A stretch of 64,000 nucleotides of DNA from Methylomarinovum caldicuralii (GCF_033126985.1 NZ_AP024714.1:434001-498000); one strand, 5' to 3'. Positions 45,340 through 54,140 are shown, counted from the stretch's first letter. The notes: generated by a model from the sequence alone, not told the origin. Translations and numbers: made by a program.

Positions 45340-46800
45340 TCACGGGCTTGCCACTGGAAGTGGTTGAGGTTCCGGCAGGGGCAGGCGGAAGGTGACCTCG
45401 CCCTCTGCCATGCCCTGGGCGCAGATGGTCCGCAGGGTCTGATAGACGCCGATCTTGAGGCGCTTGCAGGTTTCGACCAGCGACAGGATCATGGGTCGGA
45501 AGCAGTCACCGCGATGCGACTGGCTGAAGAAACGGGTCTTGCGCCAGATGACATAGGGGCGTAGGGCACGCTCTGCCGTGTTGTTGGTCATCGGTACCCC
45601 GGGATGGTCCAGGAAGGTCCAGAACCTGGGAAAATCGTCCAACAACTTGCGGCAGCTGCGACCGGTTTTGTTGTCGCCATGTCTTTGGGCGGCCTGTTCC
45701 AGTTCGCGCCGGAAGAGGGCTTTGAGGCGTTCCAATCGCCTTCGGTAGCGGTCGGATGGGTAATGGCTCTGTTGCCAGAGCTTGCCGTAGTGAACCGTCA
45801 GGCGGGCGGCCCGGAGCAGGCGTTCGCCATCTTCGCCGGCCTGTCCCTTGCGCCCGGCGATCCGTTCCAGGTTGCGGATGAGATGCGCCCAGCAGTATTG
45901 GTGTGAGTCCTGGGGATGGTCGTTGTAGGCCCCGTGGCGGTCGGTCACCAGGATTCCCTGGAAATCCCCCAACAGCTCACCGGCCGCACCCTTGCCGCGG
46001 GAATAATGGGTCAGGAAATACGCCATCTGATCGGTCGTCAGCGCCCACAGCCAATAGATGCTGCGGCCCCGGTAGTGGCGGGTCTCGTCGGCATGGGCGA
46101 TCAGCGCTTTTCTGACCGCTTCGCCAATCTGGTTGTAGACCGGACCCAGCCACGCCTGCAGCGGGATCTGGCTCTGGCTGATCGCCCCCAGGCTGAATCT
46201 CAGACCCCATTGTTCTTCCAGCAGCGCTTCGACTTCCCGCAGCGACAGGTGATAGCGCCCCGTCATCAAGCCAATCCACGCCACCAGCCCAGGTCCCATC
46301 TGGCCGCGGGGCACCTCATCCGGTAGCCGCCCCTGGTGCTTCTGACCACAACACCCACAGCGGCCTTCATACACCCGGTGTTCGACCACCCGGTAACGAA
46401 TCTCGGGCAGGTCGAACACCTGATGGGGACGGAATCCCCGCACCGCCACCGACCCACCGCACTCGCAGCGGCCATGGGGAAAGTAATGCCGGACCTCGTC
46501 CACTGCTTCTGCCGGAACCAGAGCCCGCTCGTGCCCGGGATGTCCCACCTGCGCCCCTTTCTTGCGTCCCGTCGGTCGCTTGCCCTTGCGCTCGGCGCGC
46601 TTCTTCGGGCTGTCCTGGGAAGGTGGTTGGGAGGAATTGTCGGACCCCAAGGCCAACTGTTCCTCCAGTTCTTCCACTCGCGCCTGGATCTGCTGAAATT
46701 CTCCCAGCGCCCGCCAAAGCGCTTCGATCACCCGGTGGCATTCCTCCACCGTCCCGGGCAAGGGAGGTGGGCGGCTCAGGTCCAGATCAAATCCTTCCAT
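45340..46800 (-). CDS. IS66-family transposase (TnpC)
   Basis: 486 residues. The layout is an N-terminal coiled coil, basic linker (GKRPTGRKKGAQVGHPGH), a zinc-finger-like cluster (CECGG...CGCCG), and a DDE catalytic domain with HADETRHY, LVTDRHGAY and NNTAERALRP. No tnpA or tnpB accompanies it, so it belongs to the single-ORF IS66 subgroup. AGGAG precedes its ATG. The stop lies 8 bases from the element end. The frame is intact. Confidence 0.93.
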   Translation of the reverse strand: MEGFDLDLSRPPPLPGTVEECHRVIEALWRALGEFQQIQARVEELEEQLALGSDNSSQPPSQDSPKKRAERKGKRPTGRKKGAQVGHPGHERALVPAEAVDEVRHYFPHGRCECGGSVAVRGFRPHQVFDLPEIRYRVVEHRVYEGRCGCCGQKHQGRLPDEVPRGQMGPGLVAWIGLMTGRYHLSLREVEALLEEQWGLRFSLGAISQSQIPLQAWLGPVYNQIGEAVRKALIAHADETRHYRGRSIYWLWALTTDQMAYFLTHYSRGKGAAGELLGDFQGILVTDRHGAYNDHPQDSHQYCWAHLIRNLERIAGRKGQAGEDGERLLRAARLTVHYGKLWQQSHYPSDRYRRRLERLKALFRRELEQAAQRHGDNKTGRSCRKLLDDFPRFWTFLDHPGVPMTNNTAERALRPYVIWRKTRFFSQSHRGDCFRPMILSLVETCKRLKIGVYQTLRTICAQGMAEGEVTFRLPLPEPQPLPVASP

Positions 46801-46839
46801 GCCCGTATTCTCCTGAATCTTCAGGCACTTGGCAAGACC

Positions 46840-48844
46840 GGCCGGGTGACCGCGGGCGATTGCTCACCCGCGGTTCCCACAGATCCGGACGTGCCCGATT
46901 AAGGCATCCGGCTCCTCGGACTATGGCGTCGCTACGCAACGGGCAATTCCGTGAACCACGCGCGGTGGGGGGAGTGGGTATCGTTTGTACAGCCGCCCAA
47001 AATGGTCCCAGTTCATCCGTTCCCGGTTGCGGCGGGACAACCATTTGTACCAGCGCCGTCTGACCTCGTACAGGAAGCGGGCCAGCGATTGGCTGTTGCC
47101 GACGATCCCATAGTAGGCATAATGCCCCTTGAGTTTGCGGCTCAGGGCCGCTTGTTGGTCTGCAACCGGCCAGTGGCGGTGCATCCGGCACCAGTGGTTG
47201 ATCGCCTGCAGGGAGCGGCTGAGCCGGGCTTGGGCGGTCTTGCGTTTGACGACCCAACGCCCTTTCCTTGAGCGTCCCCAGTAGTGGGTGAATCCCAGGT
47301 ATTGGAAGCTCTGGCCTTTCCGTCCGGGTTTTCTGAAGTCGAGCAGGCGGGTTTTGTCCGGGTGCAGGCGCAGGCCGTATTTGGCCAGGCGCTTGCCCAG
47401 AACGGCCAATACCCGCCGGGCGTCTTCTTCCCGTTTGAACACCAGGACCGCATCGTCGGCGAACCGGACTTCGAAGGCGCTGCCTTGCAGTCGCGGTTTG
47501 ACCGTCTGCTCGAACCACAGGTCGAGCACGTGATGCAGGTAGAGGTTGGCCAGCAGTGGGGAGATCACCCCACCTTGCGGTGTCCCTTGTTCGGGGTAGT
47601 GAAGCTGTCCGCCTTCCATGACACCGGCATTCAGCCATTTACCGATCACGCGGCAGATCACGCCGTCGCGCACCCTCTGCCCCAGAAAGTTCCGCAGCCG
47701 GTCCCGGTCCACATCGTCGAAGAAGTTTTGGATGTCCAGGTCGATGACCCAGCCACCGCCCATGGCCATCAGCCCGCCCCATAGCCTCTCCAGGGCCTGG
47801 TGGGCACTGCGTCCGGGCCGGAACCCGTAGGCGCAGTCGAGAAAGTCCTGCTCGAAGATGGGTTCCAGCGCCATCAGCACCGCCCGTTGCAGCACCTTGT
47901 CTTCCAGCGTGGGAATGCCGATCGGGCGGGTCTTTCCCGTTCCCGGCTTGGGCAGGTGGACGCGCCGTACCGCAGGCGCCCGATACCGGCCGGTCTTGAA
48001 CCGTTCCAGCAGGCGCGTCAGGTTCTCCTCTAAGTCGGCTGCGTATTGGGATGCAGTCACGCCGTCCACCCCGGCGGCCCCGTCCTTGCGGGTGCGCCGC
48101 CAGGCTTCTTCCAGCCACACCACGTCGATGTGGTGGGCAATCGTGGTCAGTTCCAGCTTCGGTTCGATCCGGGCCAGTTCCGCTAGCTTCCGTTGTCGTG
48201 TTGAGATGTTCTCCTGGCTCGATGTCCCGGCCATCTGTCCCTCCGAAAGCCCCATCGTCCGACCTGCCGCTTCCCTCCATCGGGTCCCTTGGGGCAGGTT
48301 CCCCGACTTCCCAGGTACTATCGGCAGGCTCCGATTGCTCGATCACCTTCCCAGCGCGCTTCGTCGCCTTCGCGCGCCGGTACCCTGCTTCGTGTCCCGT
48401 TCGCTCCCATCGGCCGGACACCGCTCCGATGGGCCTGGGCCTTTTCTCACACGGCGCCCGCACCGCTCTTCCCGCAAGGAGTGATCGAGCCCTCCCAGGT
48501 TCCTGGGCGACCCTTGCCCTGCATGCCCCGCTCTTCGACCCCGGCGGAGGGATGATGCCAGGCCAGTACAGCACCACCCCTGTTGCCTTCCGTCCGTTCA
48601 ACAACGTCGGCTCCGCATTCCGTACTTTCGAGGCTCCATCACGCGGCCTACAGGCCCCCTGTGTACGCTTCGCAGTCGGGATCGCTCCTCGACCACGCAA
48701 CACTCGGTTCCGGCTGGTGGCCAGCCTTGGCCGGACAGGACTTGCACCTGTCAGGTCGCTCTGAAGGTTTCAGCGATGTCTTTCCTTCTACATAACTTCC
48801 TCCTTCTCCAGGCTTGGCCTGGCGCAATGAACGGGTACCCACAC
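46840..48844 (-). mobile_element. Group II intron inserted in the IS66 leader
   Basis: The intron starts at 48844 with GTGTG, the group II 5' consensus, and contains about 590 bases of structured RNA before the reverse-transcriptase gene, including GACAGGTGCAAGTCCTGTC typical of domain I. After the gene, GAGCCGGATGCC...GGGCACGTCCGG (about 46887-46922) matches domain V, and a GC stem follows as domain VI. The 3' end is near 46838-46845; I cannot fix it exactly. The flanking exons AATCTTCAGG and CCTGAAGATT are complementary, so the intron entered a hairpin. Confidence 0.85.
46921..48234 (-). CDS. Group II intron-encoded reverse transcriptase/maturase
   Basis: A 437-residue LtrA-type protein with the RT0-RT7 blocks (GAAGVDGVT; KTRPIGIPTLEDKVLQRAV; GFRPGRSAHQAL; DIQNFFDDVD; GTPQGGVISPLLANLYL; active site FADD rather than the common YADD) and a maturase X domain near the C-terminus. 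No HNH endonuclease domain follows. The ATG at 48234 has GGAGG 5 bases upstream and is preferred over the one at 48255. The frame is intact, so the intron could still be mobile. Confidence 0.92.
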   Translation of the reverse strand: MAGTSSQENISTRQRKLAELARIEPKLELTTIAHHIDVVWLEEAWRRTRKDGAAGVDGVTASQYAADLEENLTRLLERFKTGRYRAPAVRRVHLPKPGTGKTRPIGIPTLEDKVLQRAVLMALEPIFEQDFLDCAYGFRPGRSAHQALERLWGGLMAMGGGWVIDLDIQNFFDDVDRDRLRNFLGQRVRDGVICRVIGKWLNAGVMEGGQLHYPEQGTPQGGVISPLLANLYLHHVLDLWFEQTVKPRLQGSAFEVRFADDAVLVFKREEDARRVLAVLGKRLAKYGLRLHPDKTRLLDFRKPGRKGQSFQYLGFTHYWGRSRKGRWVVKRKTAQARLSRSLQAINHWCRMHRHWPVADQQAALSRKLKGHYAYYGIVGNSQSLARFLYEVRRRWYKWLSRRNRERMNWDHFGRLYKRYPLPPPRVVHGIARCVATP

Positions 48845-48886
48845 TGCCCAAGGCTTCCTGAAGATTTAACCCGCTATACCGGTAAC

Positions 48887-49196
48887 AAAGATATAGCAGT
48901 GGTGGCAGCCAAGCGGCGCCGACTACCGCCAGGGCAGATATCAATGTTTCGTAGGGAAGGCCGCTAGCCGCCGCCAGCCACCGCAGCAGGCCCACATAGG
49001 CCGGCCCCGACACTGGCCAGTCGATACCCGCATCGAGGTAGTAGAGGATGGAGATCCAGTTGCCCTCGTCCGTGGGACAGCAAGGATACTCCAGCCCTAA
49101 TCGCGCAATCATAGCGATCCCCAGCCCGACTAGGGCGAGCCCAAGGGAAAGAAAGCGATCAAACGTCGCAGCAGTCATCACCACCCTGTTGCTCAT
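48887..49196 (-). pseudogene. 5' fragment of an interrupted GT-C-like membrane protein
   Basis: Begins MSNRVVMTAATFDRF with GGAGG upstream and encodes about 103 residues, with helices near 12-35 and 75-100, before running into the IS66 element. The loop between them contains YPCCPTDEGNW, resembling the acidic first periplasmic loop of GT-C enzymes. The rest of the protein is at 44566-45331. The 187 bases between this start and the GT4 gene (49197-49383) contain no gene that I can see. Confidence 0.65.
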
Positions 49197-49383
49197 ATTG
49201 TCACAATCCTCCAAACCCTGACTCTGCCGGACAGACAATCTTGCTCGTACCACGCGACGCGCCGGGTATTTGCCGCTGATCGGCAGTTCGAATCTGATCG
49301 TACCCCGCACGGCCGGGATTCGAGGCACATTGTCGGGCGGGGTATCATTGAATCTGCGATTGTCTCTCAACCTCCAAGGAAAA

Positions 49384-50544
49384 TCACACAGAAAGCCGTC
49401 GGTATACCGCCACCGTCTCTGCCACCGTCCGCTCCCAAGAGAAAGTCTGGGCCCTGGCAAGCCCTTTTGCTATCGCCTCCCGCCGCCAGGCGTCATCCTC
49501 GAGCGCCCTGCGCAAGAAACCACGCAGACCTTTCACATCGTCGGGATCGTGCTGCAGGGCCGCATCCCCGGCCACCTCCGGCAGGGAGGCAGCATGGGAA
49601 CAGACCACCGGCACCCCGGAGGCCATCGCCTCGAGCACCGGCAGGCCGAAGCCTTCGTACCGCGACGGATAGGCGAACGCCCGCGCCCCGGCATAAAGAG
49701 CAGGCAGGATTTTCTCGGGCACGTAGCCCAGATAGCGCGCCCAGCCCTGGCGCTGTGCTTTCTGGATGCGGGCGTGCAGGTCTTCGCTGCGCCAGCCCCG
49801 GTCCCCAGCCAGGACCAGGGGATAGCGGGTACGCAGGGAAAGCGGCAACCCCGCATAGGCTTCCAGCAGGACGGCGAGATTCTTGCGCGGCTCGATGGTG
49901 CCGACGAACAGGGCATAGCCACCCGGTTCCAGCCCCAGGGCATCCAGTTTCGGCGCCAACGTTTCCCGGCTGCGGGGATGATATTCCGCTGAGGCCGCCA
50001 GGGGGGTGGCGGTCACCTTGTCGGCCGGCCAGCCGTAATGGTCGATGACTTCCCGCCGGCTGAATTCGCTGACGGTGATGATATGGTCGGCGCGCCGCAG
50101 GGTGATGGGAAGCTCCTGTTCCATGAAGCGGACGCGCTCGGGGGGATGGCATGCCGGGAGGCGCACGTGGGAGAGATCATGGAAGGTGGCCACCCTGGGG
50201 CCGGGAAAGGGTGGCAGGAAGTAGTTGGGGCTGTGGAAAACATGATCGCCGTAGCGGCGTAGCACCGCCCAGCGCCAAGCGGGGGTCAGAAAGCGGTAAG
50301 CGGCTACTACCAGTCGGTTATGCAGGGCCCAGGCACGCAAAGCACGGGCCTGATCGGAACGGGGAGGAGGTTCTTTGATTGGCGTGGAGCTACAACCAAT
50401 GCCGTTGAAATATTTTACTTTTCCAATCCCAGCCTGCTCAGACAGGTGGGTTGCCATTTCGAAAGCATAACGCCCCACCCCAGTGAGAGGGCTAAAAATC
50501 GCATCGGTAGCCAAAACAACCTTTATTCTGCTGTCGGGCATCAT
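49384..50544 (-). CDS. GT4-family glycosyltransferase
   Basis: 386 residues of the GT-B, GT4 type. N-terminal ATDAIFSPLTGVGRYA is the acceptor-side glycine loop; HDLSHVR and ITVSEFSRREV are typical; the EX7E donor motif is YEGFGLPVLEAMASG. It likely adds a sugar from a nucleotide donor to a lipid-linked glycan on the cytoplasmic face. The ATG at 50544 has GGGGA 7 bases upstream and overlaps the HAD gene stop; ATGs at 50550 and 50541 are alternatives. Confidence 0.88.
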   Translation of the reverse strand: MMPDSRIKVVLATDAIFSPLTGVGRYAFEMATHLSEQAGIGKVKYFNGIGCSSTPIKEPPPRSDQARALRAWALHNRLVVAAYRFLTPAWRWAVLRRYGDHVFHSPNYFLPPFPGPRVATFHDLSHVRLPACHPPERVRFMEQELPITLRRADHIITVSEFSRREVIDHYGWPADKVTATPLAASAEYHPRSRETLAPKLDALGLEPGGYALFVGTIEPRKNLAVLLEAYAGLPLSLRTRYPLVLAGDRGWRSEDLHARIQKAQRQGWARYLGYVPEKILPALYAGARAFAYPSRYEGFGLPVLEAMASGVPVVCSHAASLPEVAGDAALQHDPDDVKGLRGFLRRALEDDAWRREAIAKGLARAQTFSWERTVAETVAVYRRLSV

Positions 50545-51134
50545 ACCCATATCCCCACATCCGCCTGTTCCAGCATCGCCCGGTCGCCGGGGCTGTCGCC
50601 ATAGGCATAGATTTTCTCCGGCCGGCCGATCTGTGCAAACAGAGTGTCGATGCGGCGCACCTTTTCCGCTCCGTGACAGTTGCCGCCGACGAGGCGGCCG
50701 GTGACGCGGTCATGCCGGTCCCGTTCCAGGACCGAGGTCAGGCAGAAGTCGAAGCCGGCGCTTTGAGCCCAGGGATTAAGATACACATCCAGTGAGGCGC
50801 TGATCAGGATGCAGAGATGGCCCTGACTTTGATGCCAGTGGAGGCGTTCGAGAGTGTCGGGTCGCAGCAGGGCAGGGATTCGTTCTTTGGCAAAGCGGGC
50901 CCCGTGTTCTGCGACCTGTTCCCAGGGCAATCCCCCCAGGGTCCGGGCCAGCAGGGCTTCCTTGGCGCGGCCATTGTCCAGCAGCTTGAGCGCGTAGCCG
51001 GCCAGCCAGGGTGAGGTCCGGACAAAATCCATTCCCAGCCGGAGAGGACCCCGCACCTGACGCAGGAAGGGGAGCAGGCTGTCACCTCGGGTCAAAGTGC
51101 CGTCGAAGTCGAACAGGGCGGCGGTTGTTTTCAC
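50541..51134 (-). CDS. HAD subfamily IB phosphatase, candidate polyprenyl-phosphoribose phosphatase
   Basis: 197 residues. The nucleophile motif DFDGTLTRGDSLLPF (Asp9, Asp11), Ser motif CILISASLDVY and GDSPGDRAML (Mg2+ Asp pair) define the SerB-like IB subfamily. In the DprE pathway, 5-phosphoribosyl-polyprenol must lose its 5-phosphate before oxidation; mycobacteria use a different fold (PAP2, Rv3807c), and this HAD enzyme may do that job here (inference from position). The GTG start at 51134 overlaps the dprE2-like stop; the longer upstream frame is not HAD sequence. Confidence 0.82.
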   Translation of the reverse strand: MKTTAALFDFDGTLTRGDSLLPFLRQVRGPLRLGMDFVRTSPWLAGYALKLLDNGRAKEALLARTLGGLPWEQVAEHGARFAKERIPALLRPDTLERLHWHQSQGHLCILISASLDVYLNPWAQSAGFDFCLTSVLERDRHDRVTGRLVGGNCHGAEKVRRIDTLFAQIGRPEKIYAYGDSPGDRAMLEQADVGIWV

Positions 51135-51874
51135 AGCGAAAGCCGCTTGAAGAGGCGCTCGGGGATATGGCGGAGCACTCCCATGATCCAGTACCAGAAC
51201 CAGGGCAGATAGACCTCGTCGCGTCGGCGGTCGATGGCCTGGACGATGCCGCGGGCGATAGTTTCCGGTTTGGCCCACAGGGGGCCTTTGGGGAAGGCGG
51301 CGGTCATGGGGGTATCGACGAAACCGGGCTTGATCGTCACCACGGCCACCCCCTTTTTGGCCAGGCGGTTGCGCAGTCCCTGGAGAAACAGGTCCAGCAT
51401 GCCCTTGGCGCAGCCATAGACGTAGTTGCTCTGCCGTCCCCGGTCCCCGGCCACCGAGGCGATGGCGGCCAGGGTGCCGCGGCCGCGGGCCTCGAAGCGG
51501 TTGGCGGCTAGGGTCAGCAGGGAGACGGGACTGAGGGCGTTGGTGTGAATGGCATTGAGGGTTTCAGTCACCGAATTCTGACAGCGCTGCTGGTCCGGCA
51601 GGGTGCCATGGGCAACGAGGATGACATCCAGAGGACCCAGGGTGGCCTCGATCCGGTTCAGCAGGGCTTCGTGGTCGTCGATCCGGTCCAGGTCGGCCTG
51701 GAAGGTGTGGATGGTTTGGCCGGGGGCGGCGCGCACCCGGAGATCGGCCGCCAGGGCGGCCAGCTTGTCGGGATTGCGGCCCACCAGGGCCAGGTGGTCG
51801 CCGCGGGCGGCCCACAGGCGGGCGCAGTGGCCGGCGATGGCGGAGGTGGCGCCGAAGATGGCGATTCGTTGCAT
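51131..51874 (-). CDS. DprE2-like polyprenyl-phospho-2-ketoribose reductase
   Basis: A 247-residue short-chain dehydrogenase with IFGATSAIAGHCARLWA (cofactor loop) and the catalytic Ser140, Tyr153 and Lys157 (YVYGCAKG). The C-terminal MGVLRHIPERLFKRL closely matches the mycobacterial DprE2 end, a region not shared by generic SDRs. DprE2 reduces the 2-keto intermediate to polyprenyl-phospho-D-arabinose. It overlaps the dprE1-like gene (TGATG), and the ATG at 51874 has AGGAGA upstream. The homology is visible; activity is inferred. Confidence 0.85.
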   Translation of the reverse strand: MQRIAIFGATSAIAGHCARLWAARGDHLALVGRNPDKLAALAADLRVRAAPGQTIHTFQADLDRIDDHEALLNRIEATLGPLDVILVAHGTLPDQQRCQNSVTETLNAIHTNALSPVSLLTLAANRFEARGRGTLAAIASVAGDRGRQSNYVYGCAKGMLDLFLQGLRNRLAKKGVAVVTIKPGFVDTPMTAAFPKGPLWAKPETIARGIVQAIDRRRDEVYLPWFWYWIMGVLRHIPERLFKRLSL

Positions 51875-53163
51875 CAGGCTTCTCCTGTCACACGTCTCCA
51901 GAAACTGGAGGAAAATTGCGGGTCGATGAAGCGCTGGAAGTTTTCCCATTCGGGATAGGCTCGGCGGAATAACTCCCCGGGCATGCGCGCGTCCTTGGCC
52001 GGATACAGGCCCCCCCCAGCGTCGCGCACCACCGCGTCCAGCTCCCGGAACAGGGCTAGGGTTTCAGGGCCCCGGTTGGGGAAGTCCAGGGCCAGGGTGA
52101 CCCCGGGGCGGGGGAAGGACAGCATTCCCGCAGACGGTTTGTCGCCGAAGGTCTTGAGCACCGCCAGAAACGAGCCGCTGCCACTGGCGGCGATGCACTG
52201 CAGTAATTCGGCCACCCCCTTGCGGGCTGCCTGCGGCGGCAGGACGCACTGGTACTGGAAGAAGCCGCGGCGGCCGTAGAGGCGGTTCCATTCCCGAATC
52301 CGGTCGAGAGGATAGAAGAAGGGCTGATAGTGGCTCAGCTGTCTTCCCTTACCCCGGGGCAGATGATAGTAGATCTGGTTGAACAGGCGCAGGCTGAGGG
52401 AATTGACTAGGGAGATGGGCGGCTCGAGCGGGAAGCGCCAGGAGCGAGACCTCCAGGCGAAGGGGTGCGCTTGCATGGGAGCATGGGCACCGGCCAGCAG
52501 CAGGCCGCGGCCGAGGCGGGCGGTGCAGTCGATCCAGGCGACGGTGTAGGGCCAGCGCCGTTCCAGTTCCCGGTTCAGGTCCCAGAAGCCGTCCAGGGTG
52601 GCGAAGCTGTGGGTTTCCGTCACCAGGGCCGGGTTGGCGATGGGTATCAGCTGCAGTTCCGCCCAGGTGATCAGGCCGGTCAGTCCCAGTCCGCCGACGG
52701 TGGCCCGGAACCAGTCCGGGTTTTTCTCCGGAGAGCAGAGCATGCGTGTGCCGTCGGAACGCAGTAGTTCGAGGCAGCGCACGTGATGGCCGAAGCTGCC
52801 GGCCACATGGTGGTTCTTGCCGTGGACGTCATTGGCGATGGCTCCGCCGACAGTGACGTACTGGGTGCCCGGAGTGACCGCCGGGAACCAGCCTTGGGGC
52901 ACGGTCAGGTTCAAAATGTCCCGGAGCAGCACCCCGGCCTCGCAGCGCAGCCGCCCAGTGGCACGGTCAAAGACGATGAAGCGGTCCAGGGGGCGGGTGC
53001 GGAGCAGCACGCCGCCGGCATTGAGGCAGACATCGCCGTAGCTGCGGCCGTTGCCGTGGGGCAGTAAAGGACGGTCCGTCCCGGGGAGCGGGGCGTGGCG
53101 GTCCCACAGGTCGATGACCTGGGCGTGGGTGACACGGGGGTAGCGGTTCCAGGACTGGATCAT
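51874..53163 (-). CDS. DprE1-like polyprenyl-phospho-ribose 2'-oxidase
   Basis: 429 residues of the FAD-dependent VAO family. The FAD loop is HGNGRSYGDVCLNAGG; NDVHGKNHHVAGSFGHHV and FLAVLKTFG match DprE1 of Mycobacterium. Lys390 (LYPAKDAR) aligns with the catalytic Lys418. The residue aligned with Cys387, the target of benzothiazinone drugs, is Ala358 (VTLALDFP). DprE1 oxidises decaprenyl-phospho-ribose at C2. The ATG at 53163 fits the family and overlaps the flippase stop (ATGA); an upstream extension to 53250 is not family-like. Confidence 0.88.
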   Translation of the reverse strand: MIQSWNRYPRVTHAQVIDLWDRHAPLPGTDRPLLPHGNGRSYGDVCLNAGGVLLRTRPLDRFIVFDRATGRLRCEAGVLLRDILNLTVPQGWFPAVTPGTQYVTVGGAIANDVHGKNHHVAGSFGHHVRCLELLRSDGTRMLCSPEKNPDWFRATVGGLGLTGLITWAELQLIPIANPALVTETHSFATLDGFWDLNRELERRWPYTVAWIDCTARLGRGLLLAGAHAPMQAHPFAWRSRSWRFPLEPPISLVNSLSLRLFNQIYYHLPRGKGRQLSHYQPFFYPLDRIREWNRLYGRRGFFQYQCVLPPQAARKGVAELLQCIAASGSGSFLAVLKTFGDKPSAGMLSFPRPGVTLALDFPNRGPETLALFRELDAVVRDAGGGLYPAKDARMPGELFRRAYPEWENFQRFIDPQFSSSFWRRVTGEA

Positions 53164-54140
53164 GGGCTTTGCGGCAACGGTTGGGGTGGTCGGTTGAGGG
53201 CTTTGCCGCCGGCCAGCAGCGCCACGGCTCCCAGCGCTACGGCGAACCACAGGGTGGTCAGGCGGATGAGCAGGGTGGCGGCCACGGCATCGGCCTGGCC
53301 CACCCCGACCCAGAGCAGCAGCAGGGTCATGGCGGCCTCGGCTCCGCCGATGCCGCCGGGCAGGAAGCTGACCGCACCAGCGAGCATGGCCAGGGCGTAG
53401 ATGGCACAGGCGATCACCAGGTCGATGGCATCATAACCCAGCCAGTGCAGCAGCAGATAGAAGGCATACCCTTCCGCGAACCAGGCTAACAGGCCCAGCC
53501 CGGTGGCGGGGGGAAGCAGCAAGGGATGGTGACACTGGCGAGTGTCAAGTACCAGGCCCAGCAGATGCCGCCCGAAGCGCAGCAGGCGGCCGGGGTGGCG
53601 TTGCAGCTTGTCGTGCCACCGGCGCAACCGGCCGGCACCGGCCAGCAGCACCAGGCCGGCGGCGATGGCCGCCAGGCCGTACTTCACCAGCGGCTCCCCC
53701 GGCGGGTAAAGCCGGCCGACGCCGGCCAGGGCCAGGAGGGCCACGGCCACCACGTCGGAAAGACGTTCGCTGACGAAGGCGGCGGTGCTGGAGACGTAGG
53801 GCATGCCCCGGGCCTTCAGGAACACCCCGCGCAGCATCTCGCCGGCCTTGCCCGGCGTGGTGGTGAGCGCGAAACCGGCAAAATAGATCAGGGCGCTGAG
53901 CCCGACAGGAGGACGGTGGCCGAGGGCGGTCAGATACAGTTGCCAGCGCAGGAAGCGCAGCAGGTAGTTGGTTAGCGAAAGCCCCAGCAGGACCGCCAGC
54001 CCCGGCCCCTCCACCTGGCGGAACACCGCCAGCACCTCGCGCCAGCCGGCCCACAGGGAAAAGGCCAGGTAACCGGCGGCAGCCAGTACCACCGACAGGA
54101 TCAGGCCGGTCAGGCGCCGGTTGCGGGCCATCCGCTTCAT
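53160..54140 (-). CDS. UPF0104/AglD-type membrane protein, candidate lipid-sugar flippase
   Basis: 326 residues with about eight membrane helices of the lysylphosphatidylglycerol-synthase-TM (UPF0104) type; SLTNYLLRFLRWQLYL, TTPGKAGEMLRGVFLK and FLPGGIGGAEAAMTLLL are family landmarks. Relatives include proteins proposed to help move lipid-linked sugars. It is wedged between the UbiA-type and DprE1-like genes with 4-base overlaps on both sides, so moving the polyprenyl-phospho-pentose across the membrane is a plausible role. Confidence 0.82.
   Translation of the reverse strand: MKRMARNRRLTGLILSVVLAAAGYLAFSLWAGWREVLAVFRQVEGPGLAVLLGLSLTNYLLRFLRWQLYLTALGHRPPVGLSALIYFAGFALTTTPGKAGEMLRGVFLKARGMPYVSSTAAFVSERLSDVVAVALLALAGVGRLYPPGEPLVKYGLAAIAAGLVLLAGAGRLRRWHDKLQRHPGRLLRFGRHLLGLVLDTRQCHHPLLLPPATGLGLLAWFAEGYAFYLLLHWLGYDAIDLVIACAIYALAMLAGAVSFLPGGIGGAEAAMTLLLLWVGVGQADAVAATLLIRLTTLWFAVALGAVALLAGGKALNRPPQPLPQSP

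Larger units (their letters stand above)
45332..48886 (-). mobile_element. IS66-type insertion sequence carrying a group II intron
   Basis: The element encodes one IS66-type transposase and interrupts a membrane-protein gene. Short imperfect terminal inverted repeats are visible: GTTACCG followed within ten bases by CGGG at the low end (45332) and its inverted counterpart at 48880-48886. I could not find a matching 8-bp target duplication, so the exact ends are uncertain or one flank was rearranged. Removing the intron (about 46840-48844) leaves an element of roughly 1.55 kb, normal for a tnpC-only IS66 member. Confidence 0.7.
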
